From: Lachancea thermotolerans CBS 6340
Taxonomy: Eukaryota; Ascomycota; Saccharomycetes; Saccharomycetales; Saccharomycetaceae
Assembly: GCF_000142805.1 (NCBI RefSeq)
Contig: NC_013084.1
Coordinates: 310,001-374,000 of the forward strand
Direction of reading: 5' to 3'
Length of the DNA stretch: 64,000 nucleotides
Below, piece after piece: positions 29,301 to 38,387 of the stretch. Position 1 is the first letter of the stretch. Each line of letters begins with the position of its first letter. Under the pieces are notes generated by a model, which worked only from the letters and a program-made list of their open reading frames with translations, was not told where the DNA came from and searched no databases. The translations under genes and the position numbers were made by a program.

Positions 29301-29840
29301 TTGCGACTTGAAAAGGTCGAGATGCGTGGCCACACCCAGAACACGTGGCATACCGTGGTGCTGTGCCAGGTTGAGAAACTCCATGGTCTCCATCTCGAAC
29401 CCAAAGTTACCGTCGATCATAAGCAGCACGAGGTCAGCCACCTTGGCGATGTCGATCATGGAATTCAAGTCGTCAGCAGGGCACTCGATGAAAGTCAGCC
29501 GCCGGCGCTTACCAGACACCACTGTTATAGGTCCGTTCACTTCAGACAGGGTAGACTTGGTCATTCTTCTCACCAAAGACTTGATCAGCGTGGTTTTACC
29601 AGTACCGGGCGGGCCTACCACGGTCACAATCACAGGAGGGGGATCGTCTTCAGGAGTACGGTCCACCATGGGAACGTGCAGCTTGCGCTCGTTGACGTCG
29701 CTCGAACGCATCATGTTACGCGCCATTCTGCCCGGCGCTGCAACGGCAAACGCTTTCGCATTGTGACCTTGCGTATGGAGCTTCTTTTTGGCCGTAGCCT
29801 TCTCGCTCTTCTTGCGATGCTCTTTATTAGACTGATCCAT
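26334..29840 (-). CDS. BMS1: Bms1, GTPase of 40S ribosome assembly
   Basis: 1168 aa. Bms1 acts in the nucleolar SSU processome with Rcl1, which it delivers to pre-ribosomes. The N-terminus MDQSNKEHRKKSEKATAKKK matches S. cerevisiae, so ATG 29840 is the start. The frame upstream runs to a TTG at 29855 that I reject. The P-loop GPPGTGKTT is at about residues 76-84, followed by a G domain (VLGVATHLDLFKSQ), a long acidic middle with many Glu/Asp runs, and the conserved C-terminal domain (AKMRRHRWHKK-like ARMRRHRWHKKILK) ending in a lysine-rich tail. It is divergent from ITC1, as in YPL217C/YPL216W. PAC and RRPE motifs lie just upstream. Confidence 0.97.
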   Translation of the reverse strand: MDQSNKEHRKKSEKATAKKKLHTQGHNAKAFAVAAPGRMARNMMRSSDVNERKLHVPMVDRTPEDDPPPVIVTVVGPPGTGKTTLIKSLVRRMTKSTLSEVNGPITVVSGKRRRLTFIECPADDLNSMIDIAKVADLVLLMIDGNFGFEMETMEFLNLAQHHGMPRVLGVATHLDLFKSQSTLRATKKRLKHRFWTEVYQGAKLFYLSGVINGRYPDREILNLSRFISVMKFRPLKWRNEHPYLLADRITDITHPELLETQGKQIDRKVAIYGYLHGTPLPSTAGARVHLAGVGDYSISHVEKLPDPCPTPYFQQKLDEYERERVKEQGAGTTGAPRRRKRLDDRQKLIYAPMSDVGGVLMDKDAVFIDVGGKKPGDGPSFVPGQEKGEGERLVTSLQSVEKSISENFDGVGLQLFSNGQELHEADSDGENSVSEDEGDSNKDGGRKSLRKPKIYGKSIQEEDEEIDNLESDEEMEAGASDDDRPRQRRLVEVDFDAGNDASVNAHTDSEFELSDHEEELWNRSTASKLQGSKIRPRKWDIGKLIYMENIEPFDCIKRWKGELEDENEESGEQSEEEDFFKQADKPENKNTEAEDDLEKFKPHFETFKKLAAKWSSFDSLKGRFAGRPNLEQSSADNDEDDEELYGDFEDLENGDQEAASEQDSHSSNEDGDDGSDGAGSDNSFADFEKEEKKDLTTDQERERNAAKKESLRLQFEMEEGDNFKEDDPENEFDTWYELQKAKMAKQQEINNAELESMTPEQRQKIEGFKAGSYVRIVFDALPMEFVENFDARYPIIMGGLLPTELKFGILKARMRRHRWHKKILKTNDPLVLSLGWRRFQTLPIYTTTDSRTRNRMLKYTPEHSYCFASFYGPLCSPNTTFCGVQVVANSDTTGNFRISATGIIEEIDASVEIVKKLKLVGYPYKIFRNTAFIKDMFSSAMEVARFEGAQIKTVSGIRGEIKRALSKPEGHFRATFEDKILLSDIIILRSWYPVHIKKFYNPVTSLLLKNKSEWKGLRLTGQIRASQGLETPTNADSAYKKVERVERRFNGLKVPSSVQKTLPFKSQIHQMKPQKKKTYMAKRAVVLGGEEKKARSFMQKVFTISNAKDEKKKAKKQDERKERLKKLAKIEETKTEKEKERKKKFFSEHGKKRQFDSSADGASSKKRR

Positions 29841-30496
29841 CCTAGAATCCTTCAAAGAACTGCTATGAAGAGCGCGCGCGATGAGAAATAGCTCTTACCC
29901 AGATTCGATGAGATGCGATGAGCTTCGGTAAATTTCAGATACTGGAAAATTTTATAACCCAAGAATAAAGACATAATAGATCATATCGCACGAGCGCTTA
30001 TTTCGTGCTTAGTGAAGAAGGTCCTTCGCATAGATAAAGATACTCGAGATTTAAGGAATTGAGTCGTAGTATAATAGTGGTGTCTGATTAGACCACTACC
30101 AACCCCGCAATCCAAATCTGAAGTATTCACAAGGCTCTTCTGTAAAATTGCGGCAACATCCTCTAAGTGCAATAAAAACTGGTTTATTGAATAGTCATCA
30201 AGAGCGTTCCCTGCTGCGCTCCCCTTATATATCGAGTGAGGCGAGCACCCAATGACTGAGCAGCCCTTGGGAGATTTCGTTATGATCAAAGTCATCTAAA
30301 AGTGCGCAGCGCTACTGAGTTTGTCATGGTGTGTGGGGTTTCAATCTTATTGCGTTGGCGTTTAATAGGAAAGTAAACAGATTGAGATGACTTTCAAAAT
30401 AGAGGTACTTAAAAAATAGTTTAGAACTGAAATGTAGTAAGCAAAGGATATCATCGCGTAAACAAACCTCTAAGCGGAGAGTAAATAAGGGCTCTA
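29841..30496. other. Divergent region BMS1-ITC1 with an unexplained TATA element
   Basis: 656 bp. Besides the PAC/RRPE cluster it holds TATATAAGGGG on the minus strand (30221-30231), identical to the SIP18 element, a 7-bp-arm inverted repeat (TAGTGGT and ACCACTA) near 30073-30096, and a minus-strand ATG open frame of 104 codons (29981-30295) of unknown nature. No known RNA family fits. Confidence 0.4.
29878..29953. promoter_or_regulatory. Ribosome-biogenesis promoter cluster of BMS1 (three PAC, one RRPE)
   Basis: PAC-type cores at 29878-29885 (GCGATGAG), 29905-29914 (TCGATGAGAT, one base off) and 29915-29924 (GCGATGAGCT), and an RRPE-type AAAATTTT at 29943-29953 (TGGAAAATTTT). All lie 40-115 bp upstream of the BMS1 ATG. 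PAC binds Dot6/Tod6 and RRPE binds Stb3 in S. cerevisiae. Confidence 0.75.
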
Positions 30497-33400
30497 ATGG
30501 TGTTATACAAACGGAAACCAATAATACTGCCGCCTCCAAGACCGCTGCCTTCGAATATAAACGTAAGGGTCTGGCACATAAATGAAAGTGGAGAATGGTT
30601 CACAAAGTACACAGAGTATCTAGAGAGGATGGATTTTTACATGCGGCGGCAGTTCACATGCGAGATTACCGGAACTTCGTGCCTGACGTTCTTTGAGGCC
30701 CTTAACAGCGAGGAGATGCAGTTCCGGGCCGTAGAGGAGAAATTTCCCTTGAAACTGCGAGAGCCCGTGGCCAAATTTCTACACTTCAACGAGACGCGGC
30801 GAGTGGATTTGCTCGTCGAACAGGTATATTCCAGGTTCAAAAAAGATTTCTACCCTGGCGAAAGAGTGTACCTTAGAAAGAAGATCGCGGCGCCGCACAC
30901 GCCGAGTCCCACAGGCCAGGCCGTTGAGGAGAACGACAAACACACACCCATGCCACTACAGAATCTGCAAAGACCGTACCTGGTTAAGGAAAAAGCATCT
31001 TTCAATGCTGTTGTTGACTTTGCAACCAAGGAAGAGATACGAAGCGCGTACTCCAAATATATGATTACCGAGGAATTCGGCTCAAAGTCTCTAATGGTGG
31101 ACGAGGATGAAATATTCAGGGACCGCTGTACCTTCACAAAACATCTAATCAAGTGCTTCTGCAAAATTACATTGCGGCGTGCTTCAACCAAGATTGGCGC
31201 TCCTCTATGCGTAAAGGACGAGTACTTATCCATGTACGGACTAACCCTAGATTGGCCGCCATCAATGTTGCAGTACAAAGTCGACACACCCGCTGAACCC
31301 GTGGTACCCAGCGACGCGCTATCCTCTCCATCAGCATATCACGGCTACAGCTATCAAGAAGAGAAGTCTGGAAAACGGCCGAATGATCAAATTGAAGGCG
31401 AGCTACCTGGAATAAAGCGATCGAAGTCCCCCAGTGTGTTTCCCACGCCTTATGACGTTAATGAGTTTCGAGAAACAAAGGCTACGTATAACGGACCTAA
31501 TAGGGCCTTACAGCATGCTTTTTGTTATAGCCAGAATTTAAACCGAGTACCGCTTAATAAACCTGGTAGCAGATTCGGCAAGATGAACAAGCTTCTTGAG
31601 GTTTACCAGTTCTTTCAGACATTCAGCAAAGTACTTTATGTTTCCCCGTTTTGCCTGGATGCTTTCGTATTTAGCTTGAAATACACGGATGTGCGGGAAA
31701 TGGAAGGTGTCAAAATCCAAGCTATCACTAATATTCCTGGGGTGAGAGAAAATACCCCCGAAATAGCAGACACTCCAATTAGCGAAATGTCTGAAATAGA
31801 GAAATGGGCTGAAGAGCAAATTCCGGGGATTTGCGAATTCCTTGAAAGCCAGAAAACCCCGCTTGTTAGTTACGTTTTGAGAAAGAGCCGGGATTTAAAT
31901 GATAATTTTTTGAATGATATTTATTCAAACGGAACTGCATTAATTATCGAATGTTTTGTGGCTCTCGAGCGATTATTCATAGATGAGAATGGTGAATGGA
32001 GATGTCTTGTAATGGATCAATGGTACGATAGCGAAGAAGAAGAGCAACCTTCTGATAGTACCAAAAGCGCTCATGACGATGCTCATAAAATAGACGATGA
32101 GGGAAAAAGCATAGTTGAGAAAGAAGATGAAATTAGCAATCCCGAAGTCGACGATTTGCTGGAAAAATGTCTCAATTATCGCAATGTAAATTGGTCTGAG
32201 AGACTCAGTAAGAGGCAATTCAAAAACGGATCCTGGTTGATCATTTTACTGGGAATTTTTCAAGATTGCATACATCTTCCGATGTACACTGAATTCATAC
32301 AAAAATTTGTTAAGGCAATAGTACCGCCAGAGCCTACTACGCCAAACTTGAACAAAGTTCTGTGGCAAAATTTTTGTGAAAATCTCAGGCTGGAGGATAA
32401 ATTAGAAGCACTTTGGGTCCTGGTGGATGTGGCCTCAAACTTTTCTCAAGATATAAAGGTGTTCATTGAGGATACAATGGAAGTTTGTGTCCAAATTCGA
32501 AGCGAGAGACTCAAAATATCGAAAAGATTGAAAACAGAGACAGCAAATCTCGTAGATCTCAACGTTAAGCTCAAAGAACTGGAGAGCTCTAGCGAAAAGA
32601 TTCTTGAGATTACCAACGACGAAGTTCAAGCTCACATATCTGCTCAGCAGGAGAAAATCGATAACATCAACAAAGATAGAGAAACTTTAAATCAGAAGTT
32701 AATTGAAAATGATATCCGGAGATTAAATTCCCTAGGAATGGATAGAAACGGCAACAAATACTACTGGCAAGAACTTTGCGGGGTCCAGCGAACAAGGGGA
32801 GGAAAAGATGCTGACTTTGGGTCAGGCCGGCTGTGGGTACAAGGCACTGCCCTAGGGGATGCAAAACGATTACTTCATTTGCCTTCTAAGGGCGCTAGTT
32901 TGTGGAAAAAACTACTTTGCAACTCGACAGCTGGGCAAGTTGTTGATCAGCTTTTTCCTGGAGAAGGACCTGCCGGTAACGAACTAGTTCCCGTTGAGTA
33001 TCAGGAGGATGGCATGGTGCAACCAAATCTAAAACACCTGGTGGAAGGCTTCAGCACTTTATCTCCAATTCAGAGAAAAATTCTGGATGAATCTATTCAG
33101 GGGCTTCTTTTAGGAGAACACGCGTGGGCTTATATTGAAACGCCGATAGAGATAAATGTGTTGATTACGTGGCTAACAGAAGGTGGAAGCGTTGATCAAA
33201 CACTATCTAGACAAGCCCGATCCATAAAGCCTGCTTTGCTGGACACCCTTGACCAAAAGGAAAAGGTGTACAAGACGGAGCAGATTCCGGAAAACCAAGA
33301 GGCGCTACTAAAAAGATTTGAAGAGAGCAAAATCAATGAAACCGACGCTCAAGCCTGCCAGGGCAGAACAGTAAGCGATCATATACCAGACGACGAAAAA

Positions 33401-33829
33401 GAACTGGAAGCTATTGCAGAGGAGATAATGGCTTTAGATGACACGGCATCGAAGACAAGGACTGCATTGAATAGAATTAAAGAGCTGGAAGAACGCCGTG
33501 ACTTTTTGCTCAATAAGAGAACATTCGAGAGTCACGCGACAAGAGTACAGTCGAGGGCTCAGCACCAAAAGATATCTCAAGAGATCGAAAAGAAGCTCGA
33601 TGCTCAAGAAGCGGCTTTGAACGAATGCTGGCAGTTGCCTCTTTCAAGCTCAAGAGCTGAAGCTATGAACTGGAAAAATGAACTAGCTTTAAGTGCTTGG
33701 GGATTGTCGTTGTACGCAGGCGCCACAGGGAAAGTGAAAAATGGGAATCAGTTATCTGTCAAGCAAAGGATGGCTGATATTTTCAGTAGTTTACTGAGCT
33801 ACGGGCAGAATGATCACGATAATGCATGA
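30497..33829 (+). CDS. ITC1: Itc1-type subunit of the ISW2 chromatin remodeller
   Basis: 1110 aa. Itc1 (an ACF1/BAZ relative) partners the ISWI ATPase Isw2 to slide nucleosomes and repress early meiotic genes. The N-terminal WAC domain spans about residues 20-130 (VWHINESGEWFTKYTEYLERMDFYMR, split for reading). A DDT domain lies near 363-425 (LLEVYQFFQTFSKVL), and WHIM-type motifs near 740-780 (DRNGNKYYWQELCG and GRLWVQG). Coiled coils are likely around 670-735 and 970-1040. S. cerevisiae has ITC1 (YGL133W) and its duplicate YPL216W; this gene lies between BMS1 (YPL217C) and CBP3 (YPL215W) and represents both. Confidence 0.92.
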   Translation: MVLYKRKPIILPPPRPLPSNINVRVWHINESGEWFTKYTEYLERMDFYMRRQFTCEITGTSCLTFFEALNSEEMQFRAVEEKFPLKLREPVAKFLHFNETRRVDLLVEQVYSRFKKDFYPGERVYLRKKIAAPHTPSPTGQAVEENDKHTPMPLQNLQRPYLVKEKASFNAVVDFATKEEIRSAYSKYMITEEFGSKSLMVDEDEIFRDRCTFTKHLIKCFCKITLRRASTKIGAPLCVKDEYLSMYGLTLDWPPSMLQYKVDTPAEPVVPSDALSSPSAYHGYSYQEEKSGKRPNDQIEGELPGIKRSKSPSVFPTPYDVNEFRETKATYNGPNRALQHAFCYSQNLNRVPLNKPGSRFGKMNKLLEVYQFFQTFSKVLYVSPFCLDAFVFSLKYTDVREMEGVKIQAITNIPGVRENTPEIADTPISEMSEIEKWAEEQIPGICEFLESQKTPLVSYVLRKSRDLNDNFLNDIYSNGTALIIECFVALERLFIDENGEWRCLVMDQWYDSEEEEQPSDSTKSAHDDAHKIDDEGKSIVEKEDEISNPEVDDLLEKCLNYRNVNWSERLSKRQFKNGSWLIILLGIFQDCIHLPMYTEFIQKFVKAIVPPEPTTPNLNKVLWQNFCENLRLEDKLEALWVLVDVASNFSQDIKVFIEDTMEVCVQIRSERLKISKRLKTETANLVDLNVKLKELESSSEKILEITNDEVQAHISAQQEKIDNINKDRETLNQKLIENDIRRLNSLGMDRNGNKYYWQELCGVQRTRGGKDADFGSGRLWVQGTALGDAKRLLHLPSKGASLWKKLLCNSTAGQVVDQLFPGEGPAGNELVPVEYQEDGMVQPNLKHLVEGFSTLSPIQRKILDESIQGLLLGEHAWAYIETPIEINVLITWLTEGGSVDQTLSRQARSIKPALLDTLDQKEKVYKTEQIPENQEALLKRFEESKINETDAQACQGRTVSDHIPDDEKELEAIAEEIMALDDTASKTRTALNRIKELEERRDFLLNKRTFESHATRVQSRAQHQKISQEIEKKLDAQEAALNECWQLPLSSSRAEAMNWKNELALSAWGLSLYAGATGKVKNGNQLSVKQRMADIFSSLLSYGQNDHDNA

Positions 33830-34163
33830 AATTTAATATTCGGTCGCCGACAAGTCCTAGCCGCCAACAGGCGAGGTTGATCACCCAAAATTTTTAACCT
33901 AACTTGATATTAAAGGGTCCGCTTCGCGGGGAACTTCTTGCCCAGAGAACGAGTTAGATGCCGCATTCCCTTTTGAAATAACCTAGAATCATGAGATTGG
34001 AGATGATTCTGAAGACGACCGCGCGACTAACCCCTGGTGGGCACATAGCTGGACAACTAATTAAATGTAATCTACTCGTCTCATGTGACCTCTGAAAAGT
34101 TTTAAAAGTAAGCGTTGTAGGCCATCTTCAGTATTTGGCAGGTAACCAAAGGGTACCCAAGCG
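33830..34163. other. Intergenic region ITC1-CBP3
   Basis: 334 bp, CBP3 promoter. No gene or distinctive site seen. Confidence 0.4.
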
Positions 34164-35174
34164 ATGTTTCGGACCCTCTTTGTCGCAAACAAGGCGAGCT
34201 CTTGCTCTGCTTCAACCCCTTTGAAAGCATTCCGTTGTCTTGCCAGGGCCGGATACAGCGTCAAAGCCAATCGGGAAGAAGCTAAAGAGCTCGAATCTCC
34301 TGAAGAGCTTGCCCAGAAGTCGAAACTTAAAGCTAAGCCTATTGACTATTCTAACAACGCCCCTGTAAATCCAAAGAAAAAAAGGCCATTTTTATCAGGG
34401 TCCAAGTACGAGTCTAGAGTTTATCAGCTTCCAAAATGGAAGGAAGCTCTCGGCGAAATAGTGATCCGCTCTTTTAACTTGGATATGGATAAGGTTAGAG
34501 CAGGCCCGGTCGCGGGGTCTTACTACTATGCTCTATGTAAGGAGCAGGGCCTTCAATTTGAAAATGAGCCTCTGTCTACTACGGCAAGGTTTTTTTATGA
34601 GGATCTGAAACTTCCCCGCACCTTCTCGCAGTGGTTCCAAATCACCATCTTACACGAATGGATCTTGTTTGTGCGCATGCGCGCAATGCCGTTTAAATAT
34701 GGAAGAAACTACCAACAAAAGTTGGTAGATAGAACGTTCTCTGATATAGAACTCCGGCTATTTGATGAGATGAACGTCAACTCGGGCAGAATCGCAGACC
34801 AATATTTGAAGGACTTCAACTCTCAGCTTCGTGGCGCCGTTTTTGCTTACGATGAGGGCTTATTTACAGACGATTCCACACTCGCAGCTGCCATATGGAG
34901 AAATTTATTTGGCGGCCGCAAGAATGTTGACATGGTGCATTTAGAGGCTACAGTGAGATATGTACGTGCCCAGATCTATGTGCTGAGTAAGATGTCCGAC
35001 AGAGAATTTGCAATGGGTAAATTTAAGTTTGTCTCGCCTGATGAGACTGTTTATCGTCTAACAGCTCAGCAGGAGGCTGAAATGAAGGAAAATGTCAAAA
35101 GGAAGTACGAAGAAATGGACCGTAACCCAGATTTACTTCCCAGCGAACGAAGCAAGCTTTCATACGACAACTGA
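34164..35174 (+). CDS. CBP3: Cbp3, cytochrome b synthesis and bc1-assembly factor
   Basis: 336 aa, the length of S. cerevisiae Cbp3. With Cbp6 it binds the mitoribosome tunnel exit and new cytochrome b, coupling translation of COB to complex III assembly. A mitochondrial presequence is likely (FRTLFVANKASSC...RCLARAGYSVKANR). The ubiquinol-cytochrome c chaperone domain covers about residues 140-290, with FFYEDLKLPRTFSQWFQITILHEW (read in parts), VRMRAMPF and RNLFGGR. Its place between ITC1/YPL216W and THI6 matches YPL215W. Confidence 0.93.
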   Translation: MFRTLFVANKASSCSASTPLKAFRCLARAGYSVKANREEAKELESPEELAQKSKLKAKPIDYSNNAPVNPKKKRPFLSGSKYESRVYQLPKWKEALGEIVIRSFNLDMDKVRAGPVAGSYYYALCKEQGLQFENEPLSTTARFFYEDLKLPRTFSQWFQITILHEWILFVRMRAMPFKYGRNYQQKLVDRTFSDIELRLFDEMNVNSGRIADQYLKDFNSQLRGAVFAYDEGLFTDDSTLAAAIWRNLFGGRKNVDMVHLEATVRYVRAQIYVLSKMSDREFAMGKFKFVSPDETVYRLTAQQEAEMKENVKRKYEEMDRNPDLLPSERSKLSYDN

Positions 35175-35220
35175 GTAACAGCATCACTTATACTGTAAAT
35201 AGTAAATACAAAACGAGAAA

Positions 35221-36837
35221 TCAAATTCTGGAGACCTTCGCAACCCAGGACTCCGGTTGGTTCTTAGTGAATAACTGGTCCAAAGCATCTATTAGTTCAA
35301 CTTGAAAACTGCCACTTCCATTGCAACGCTCAGAAGCTATTTTTCCTGCTGATTTGTAGAGGCAAACGGCTGTAGTAACCGCATGGAATAAGTGTTGTTT
35401 GTCCGAAATACCACCAACTAGGCATGCAATTGTACTACCCAAAGAGCACCCGCTTGCAGTGATTTTGCCCATGACAGGAATTTCCCCGGCTTCCACGATA
35501 AGTGCAGGAAGATCCGACGCCCGTGCGGCCGAGCCTTCTGATAATTCGAAAGTACCTCCGCAAGTACCGTCAACAACAATGTCTTGCTGCCCTGTACAAA
35601 CGGCGATTGTACGATATCTATAAGCCACAATTTTGGTAGCCTCAACACATAGGGAGATATCCGAACCAACAGAGCCGGCGTCAACGCCCCGCATTTTACC
35701 CTTGTTAAGATCAGCTAGCGATAAAATCTCACCCACGTTACCCTTAATGCACGCGAATTGACCATAGGCCAAAAGTTGGTTGTTAAGCTCTAAGCGAGTA
35801 GAGGTTGCACTGTACCCAACGGGATCAAAAACTATCGGCCGCTTTGCAGCATTGTACGCGCACATTGCTTGCAACAAGGTGTTGAAAGGGGCCACAGTAC
35901 CTGTATTTAACAAAAGCGTTGCGTGAGAAATCTGTGAAAGTTCTTCAAACTCAGGCTCAACTTCAGACATGATAGGAGACGATCCAAGTGCTAGAGTGAC
36001 ATTAGCTCCAAAATTTTGATGAACCTTGTTAGTGATATGCTGCACTAGAGGAGATGCCTCTGTCATTTGCTGCACACACTCTTTAGCGAGTTCAGAGCTA
36101 AAATCCTTCCTACAAGGAGAAAGTCCCTGGGCATAATGGAAACTTGACTGGTCGATCAACGCTCTAAGAGTTTGAGCTGCGTTGCCTGCTTCTGGGGACG
36201 CCATGATATCACTCACAACTGAGATACCATCCAAACTTCTCTTACCGTCACTCGAGGCGATCTGATAGAGCACACGCGGAATATTGTCAGGGTGCAGTCC
36301 TCCAATAGCAACTGTTCTACACCACTCAGCGTTGGTGCTTTGCAGTTTATCTAGAAGCTTTGAGACACCCCTAGGCCCCATGGGTGCCTTTTTAGGGTTT
36401 TTCTTAGTTAATGTTGGATATACCATACCTAGCCCAATGTAGTCGACAGCTCCTGGGCCCATTGCAGCAAGCTGTTCAACTTCGTGCTCATACCCGACAC
36501 TCCAGCCAATGATCTTGCTAGGACCTAGTAATTGCCGCACCATTTTAATTGGCATATCGTCCTGCCCGACATGTACTCCATCAGCATCAATTGCAAGTGC
36601 CACATCAACGCGATCATTGATGATCAGAGGAACTTGAAACTTATGGCACAACTTTTGCACTTTCAACGCCTGTTCAATAAACACCTTAGTCTCAGTCTCT
36701 TTCTCTCGTAGTTGCACCAAAGTGACACCATTTTTTAACGCTGCCTCCACTTGCGACTCCAGAGTCGTTCCGGGAGGAAGCATAGTCGAATCCGTCACCA
36801 GGTAAAGTGAGTAATCGACTTTATTCTTGTCAAACAT
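35221..36837 (-). CDS. THI6: Thi6, thiamine-phosphate synthase / hydroxyethylthiazole kinase
   Basis: 538-aa bifunctional enzyme of thiamine synthesis. Residues 1 to about 225 are the TenI/ThiE-like TMP pyrophosphorylase (YLVTDSTMLPPG, GVTLVQLREKE, INDRVDVALAIDADGVHVGQ) that joins HMP-PP and thiazole phosphate. Residues about 245-538 are the ThiM-like thiazole kinase (VTLALGSSPIMSEV, PIVFDPVGYSAT, MGKITASGCSLGSTIACL with the catalytic Cys). The fusion is the usual fungal arrangement. It is convergent with CBP3 and divergent from LEA1, as YPL214C is. Confidence 0.96.
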   Translation of the reverse strand: MFDKNKVDYSLYLVTDSTMLPPGTTLESQVEAALKNGVTLVQLREKETETKVFIEQALKVQKLCHKFQVPLIINDRVDVALAIDADGVHVGQDDMPIKMVRQLLGPSKIIGWSVGYEHEVEQLAAMGPGAVDYIGLGMVYPTLTKKNPKKAPMGPRGVSKLLDKLQSTNAEWCRTVAIGGLHPDNIPRVLYQIASSDGKRSLDGISVVSDIMASPEAGNAAQTLRALIDQSSFHYAQGLSPCRKDFSSELAKECVQQMTEASPLVQHITNKVHQNFGANVTLALGSSPIMSEVEPEFEELSQISHATLLLNTGTVAPFNTLLQAMCAYNAAKRPIVFDPVGYSATSTRLELNNQLLAYGQFACIKGNVGEILSLADLNKGKMRGVDAGSVGSDISLCVEATKIVAYRYRTIAVCTGQQDIVVDGTCGGTFELSEGSAARASDLPALIVEAGEIPVMGKITASGCSLGSTIACLVGGISDKQHLFHAVTTAVCLYKSAGKIASERCNGSGSFQVELIDALDQLFTKNQPESWVAKVSRI

Positions 36838-37048
36838 TTCAGAGTGTTGATGAGATATTCAAAAAAAAACGTTAAGCGGCAAGTTAGAAAGCCCAAATTA
36901 GTTTATGGGCCAACTTGGAGACTGAGAATCTACATTTCCGCTGTTTCTTTGTATCTTATTTTTATACCTTGCAAGCTCAGAAGACTTATTTCTAAAAGTT
37001 TCCCAGATGTCGATCTACTATACTCAAGCCTAAAAGTCAGCAGAAGAC

Positions 37049-37747
37049 ATGAAGATAACTCCTAGCGTGGTACTAGATGCCCCTACCTACTACGTGAGTC
37101 ACTTTAATGGAGTTTATGATACTGAGAAGTGCGTAGTGATTCGAGACCTCGGTATCGAATGTGATGACGAGGCGATGCCTGCTGTGCTAGCAAAATTACC
37201 AAAACCGACACATGTTTTAGACCTCACAAACAATGAGCTCAACCAAATACCAGATCTTAGTGCACATGATGAGATAACGACGTTGCTGTTAGGAAGGAAT
37301 CGCATCTCGAAAATCGATGGCAGACGCCTTCCAAGAAGACTGCGAAGGTTAGTGTTGTCTAATAACGGGGTCGAACAGTTAGCAGCGCTTGAAGGCCTCC
37401 GAGATGCGCCTAAAACATTAGAAAATCTTAGCTTACGAGGCAACAGTGTGTGCCATTTAGAAGATTATCGAGTCTTCGCGCTATCAAGAGCGCCGCAACT
37501 GAAGACTTTGGATTTCACAAAAATTAGCGACCAGGAGCGCAACGCAGGGTGCAAGTTCCGGAGTTCTCCAGGAAAAGATATTGCACCTTCACGGCAAAAA
37601 TTCAAAGACAAGAATGAGGAAATTATGGACGTTATAGTAGGGAAGATGAGCGACGAAGTTAGAAATAGGTTGAAGGATGAATTAGCTGCTGCCTCTACAC
37701 TAGATGAAATCGAACGCATTGAAAGTTTGCTTTCAGGAGGTGTTTGA
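37049..37747 (+). CDS. LEA1: Lea1, U2 snRNP protein A'
   Basis: 232 aa. Lea1 binds U2 snRNA stem-loop IV together with Msl1. Leucine-rich repeats run from about residue 50 to 150 (PTHVLDLTNNELNQIPDLSA, ITTLLLGRNRISKIDGRRLP, RRLVLSNNGVEQL, LENLSLRGNSVCHL), capped by PQLKTLDFTKISDQER. A basic, helical C-terminal tail follows. Length and neighbours agree with YPL213W. Confidence 0.95.
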   Translation: MKITPSVVLDAPTYYVSHFNGVYDTEKCVVIRDLGIECDDEAMPAVLAKLPKPTHVLDLTNNELNQIPDLSAHDEITTLLLGRNRISKIDGRRLPRRLRRLVLSNNGVEQLAALEGLRDAPKTLENLSLRGNSVCHLEDYRVFALSRAPQLKTLDFTKISDQERNAGCKFRSSPGKDIAPSRQKFKDKNEEIMDVIVGKMSDEVRNRLKDELAAASTLDEIERIESLLSGGV

Positions 37748-38387
37748 GGGAAGGCGTATCATTTTTCAACAAAGCCTTGACCTATCGCGACCCGGAAAGT
37801 TTTTAAAAACAGCTAACTTTGGATCGCCTTGACTTCCCGACAGTCATTTATGGCATAGATGACTTTTTGACTGCACTTGTTTTTGAAAAAAGCTTACATC
37901 TGCTTTTGCCCGAAGATGTGATTTGGAATGTTGCAAAGTTGCTCTCTGTATATTTACCGGAGCGGCTATCCTGAATTTAGTTTTCAAAAAGGAAGCACAT
38001 TGGTTGTTTGATATTGCTTGCTTGGCTCCTTATCTTGGAACGTTAAGCGCCTCTTTTAAGATCACAATTTACCGTTCCTGCTTTCTTGAAGTAAGCTCCA
38101 GACTACTCAACTTTGAAAACATTGTGATATTTTGGGGATTATCGTTGCTTCATTGTAGATTTCAGCGGAGTCAGTTTTCCGAAACAATCTACATCCAAAA
38201 TTTCTCTCACGTCGCCTCAGTATATAATGAATAAGCTTGGAGAAATTGATGGAACAATTTCTTGATCGGAGCCACATTTCCCTTGTTCACATCGTTACAA
38301 TAAGGCAGCGCATATCGGTCAAACGCAACAAAGGCAAGATACATGACAGTAGCTAACATGCTTTGTTCGATTGAAGAATTACATATC
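37748..38387. other. Convergent gap LEA1-SNT2
   Basis: 640 bp between two 3' ends, long for convergent yeast genes. It contains an inverted pair ATCACAAT (38061-38068) and ATTGTGAT (38121-38128), a TTTTCCGAAA (38175-38184) and a plus-strand open frame without ATG (37923-38234). None adds up to a known element, and no snoRNA box pair was found. Confidence 0.4.

Noticed and set aside
29241-29891. 216-codon His/Arg-rich frame antisense to the BMS1 N-terminus
   Set aside because: Lies opposite the conserved Bms1 GTPase domain; no domain or homologue recognised.
38175-38184. TTTTCCGAAA, resembling centromere CDEIII
   Set aside because: No CDEI (RTCACRTG) or 80-160 bp highly A/T-rich CDEII beside it, and gene order here is not centromeric in S. 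cerevisiae.
37923-38234. 103-codon plus-strand frame after LEA1
   Set aside because: No ATG start at its head, mixed composition, no family resemblance.
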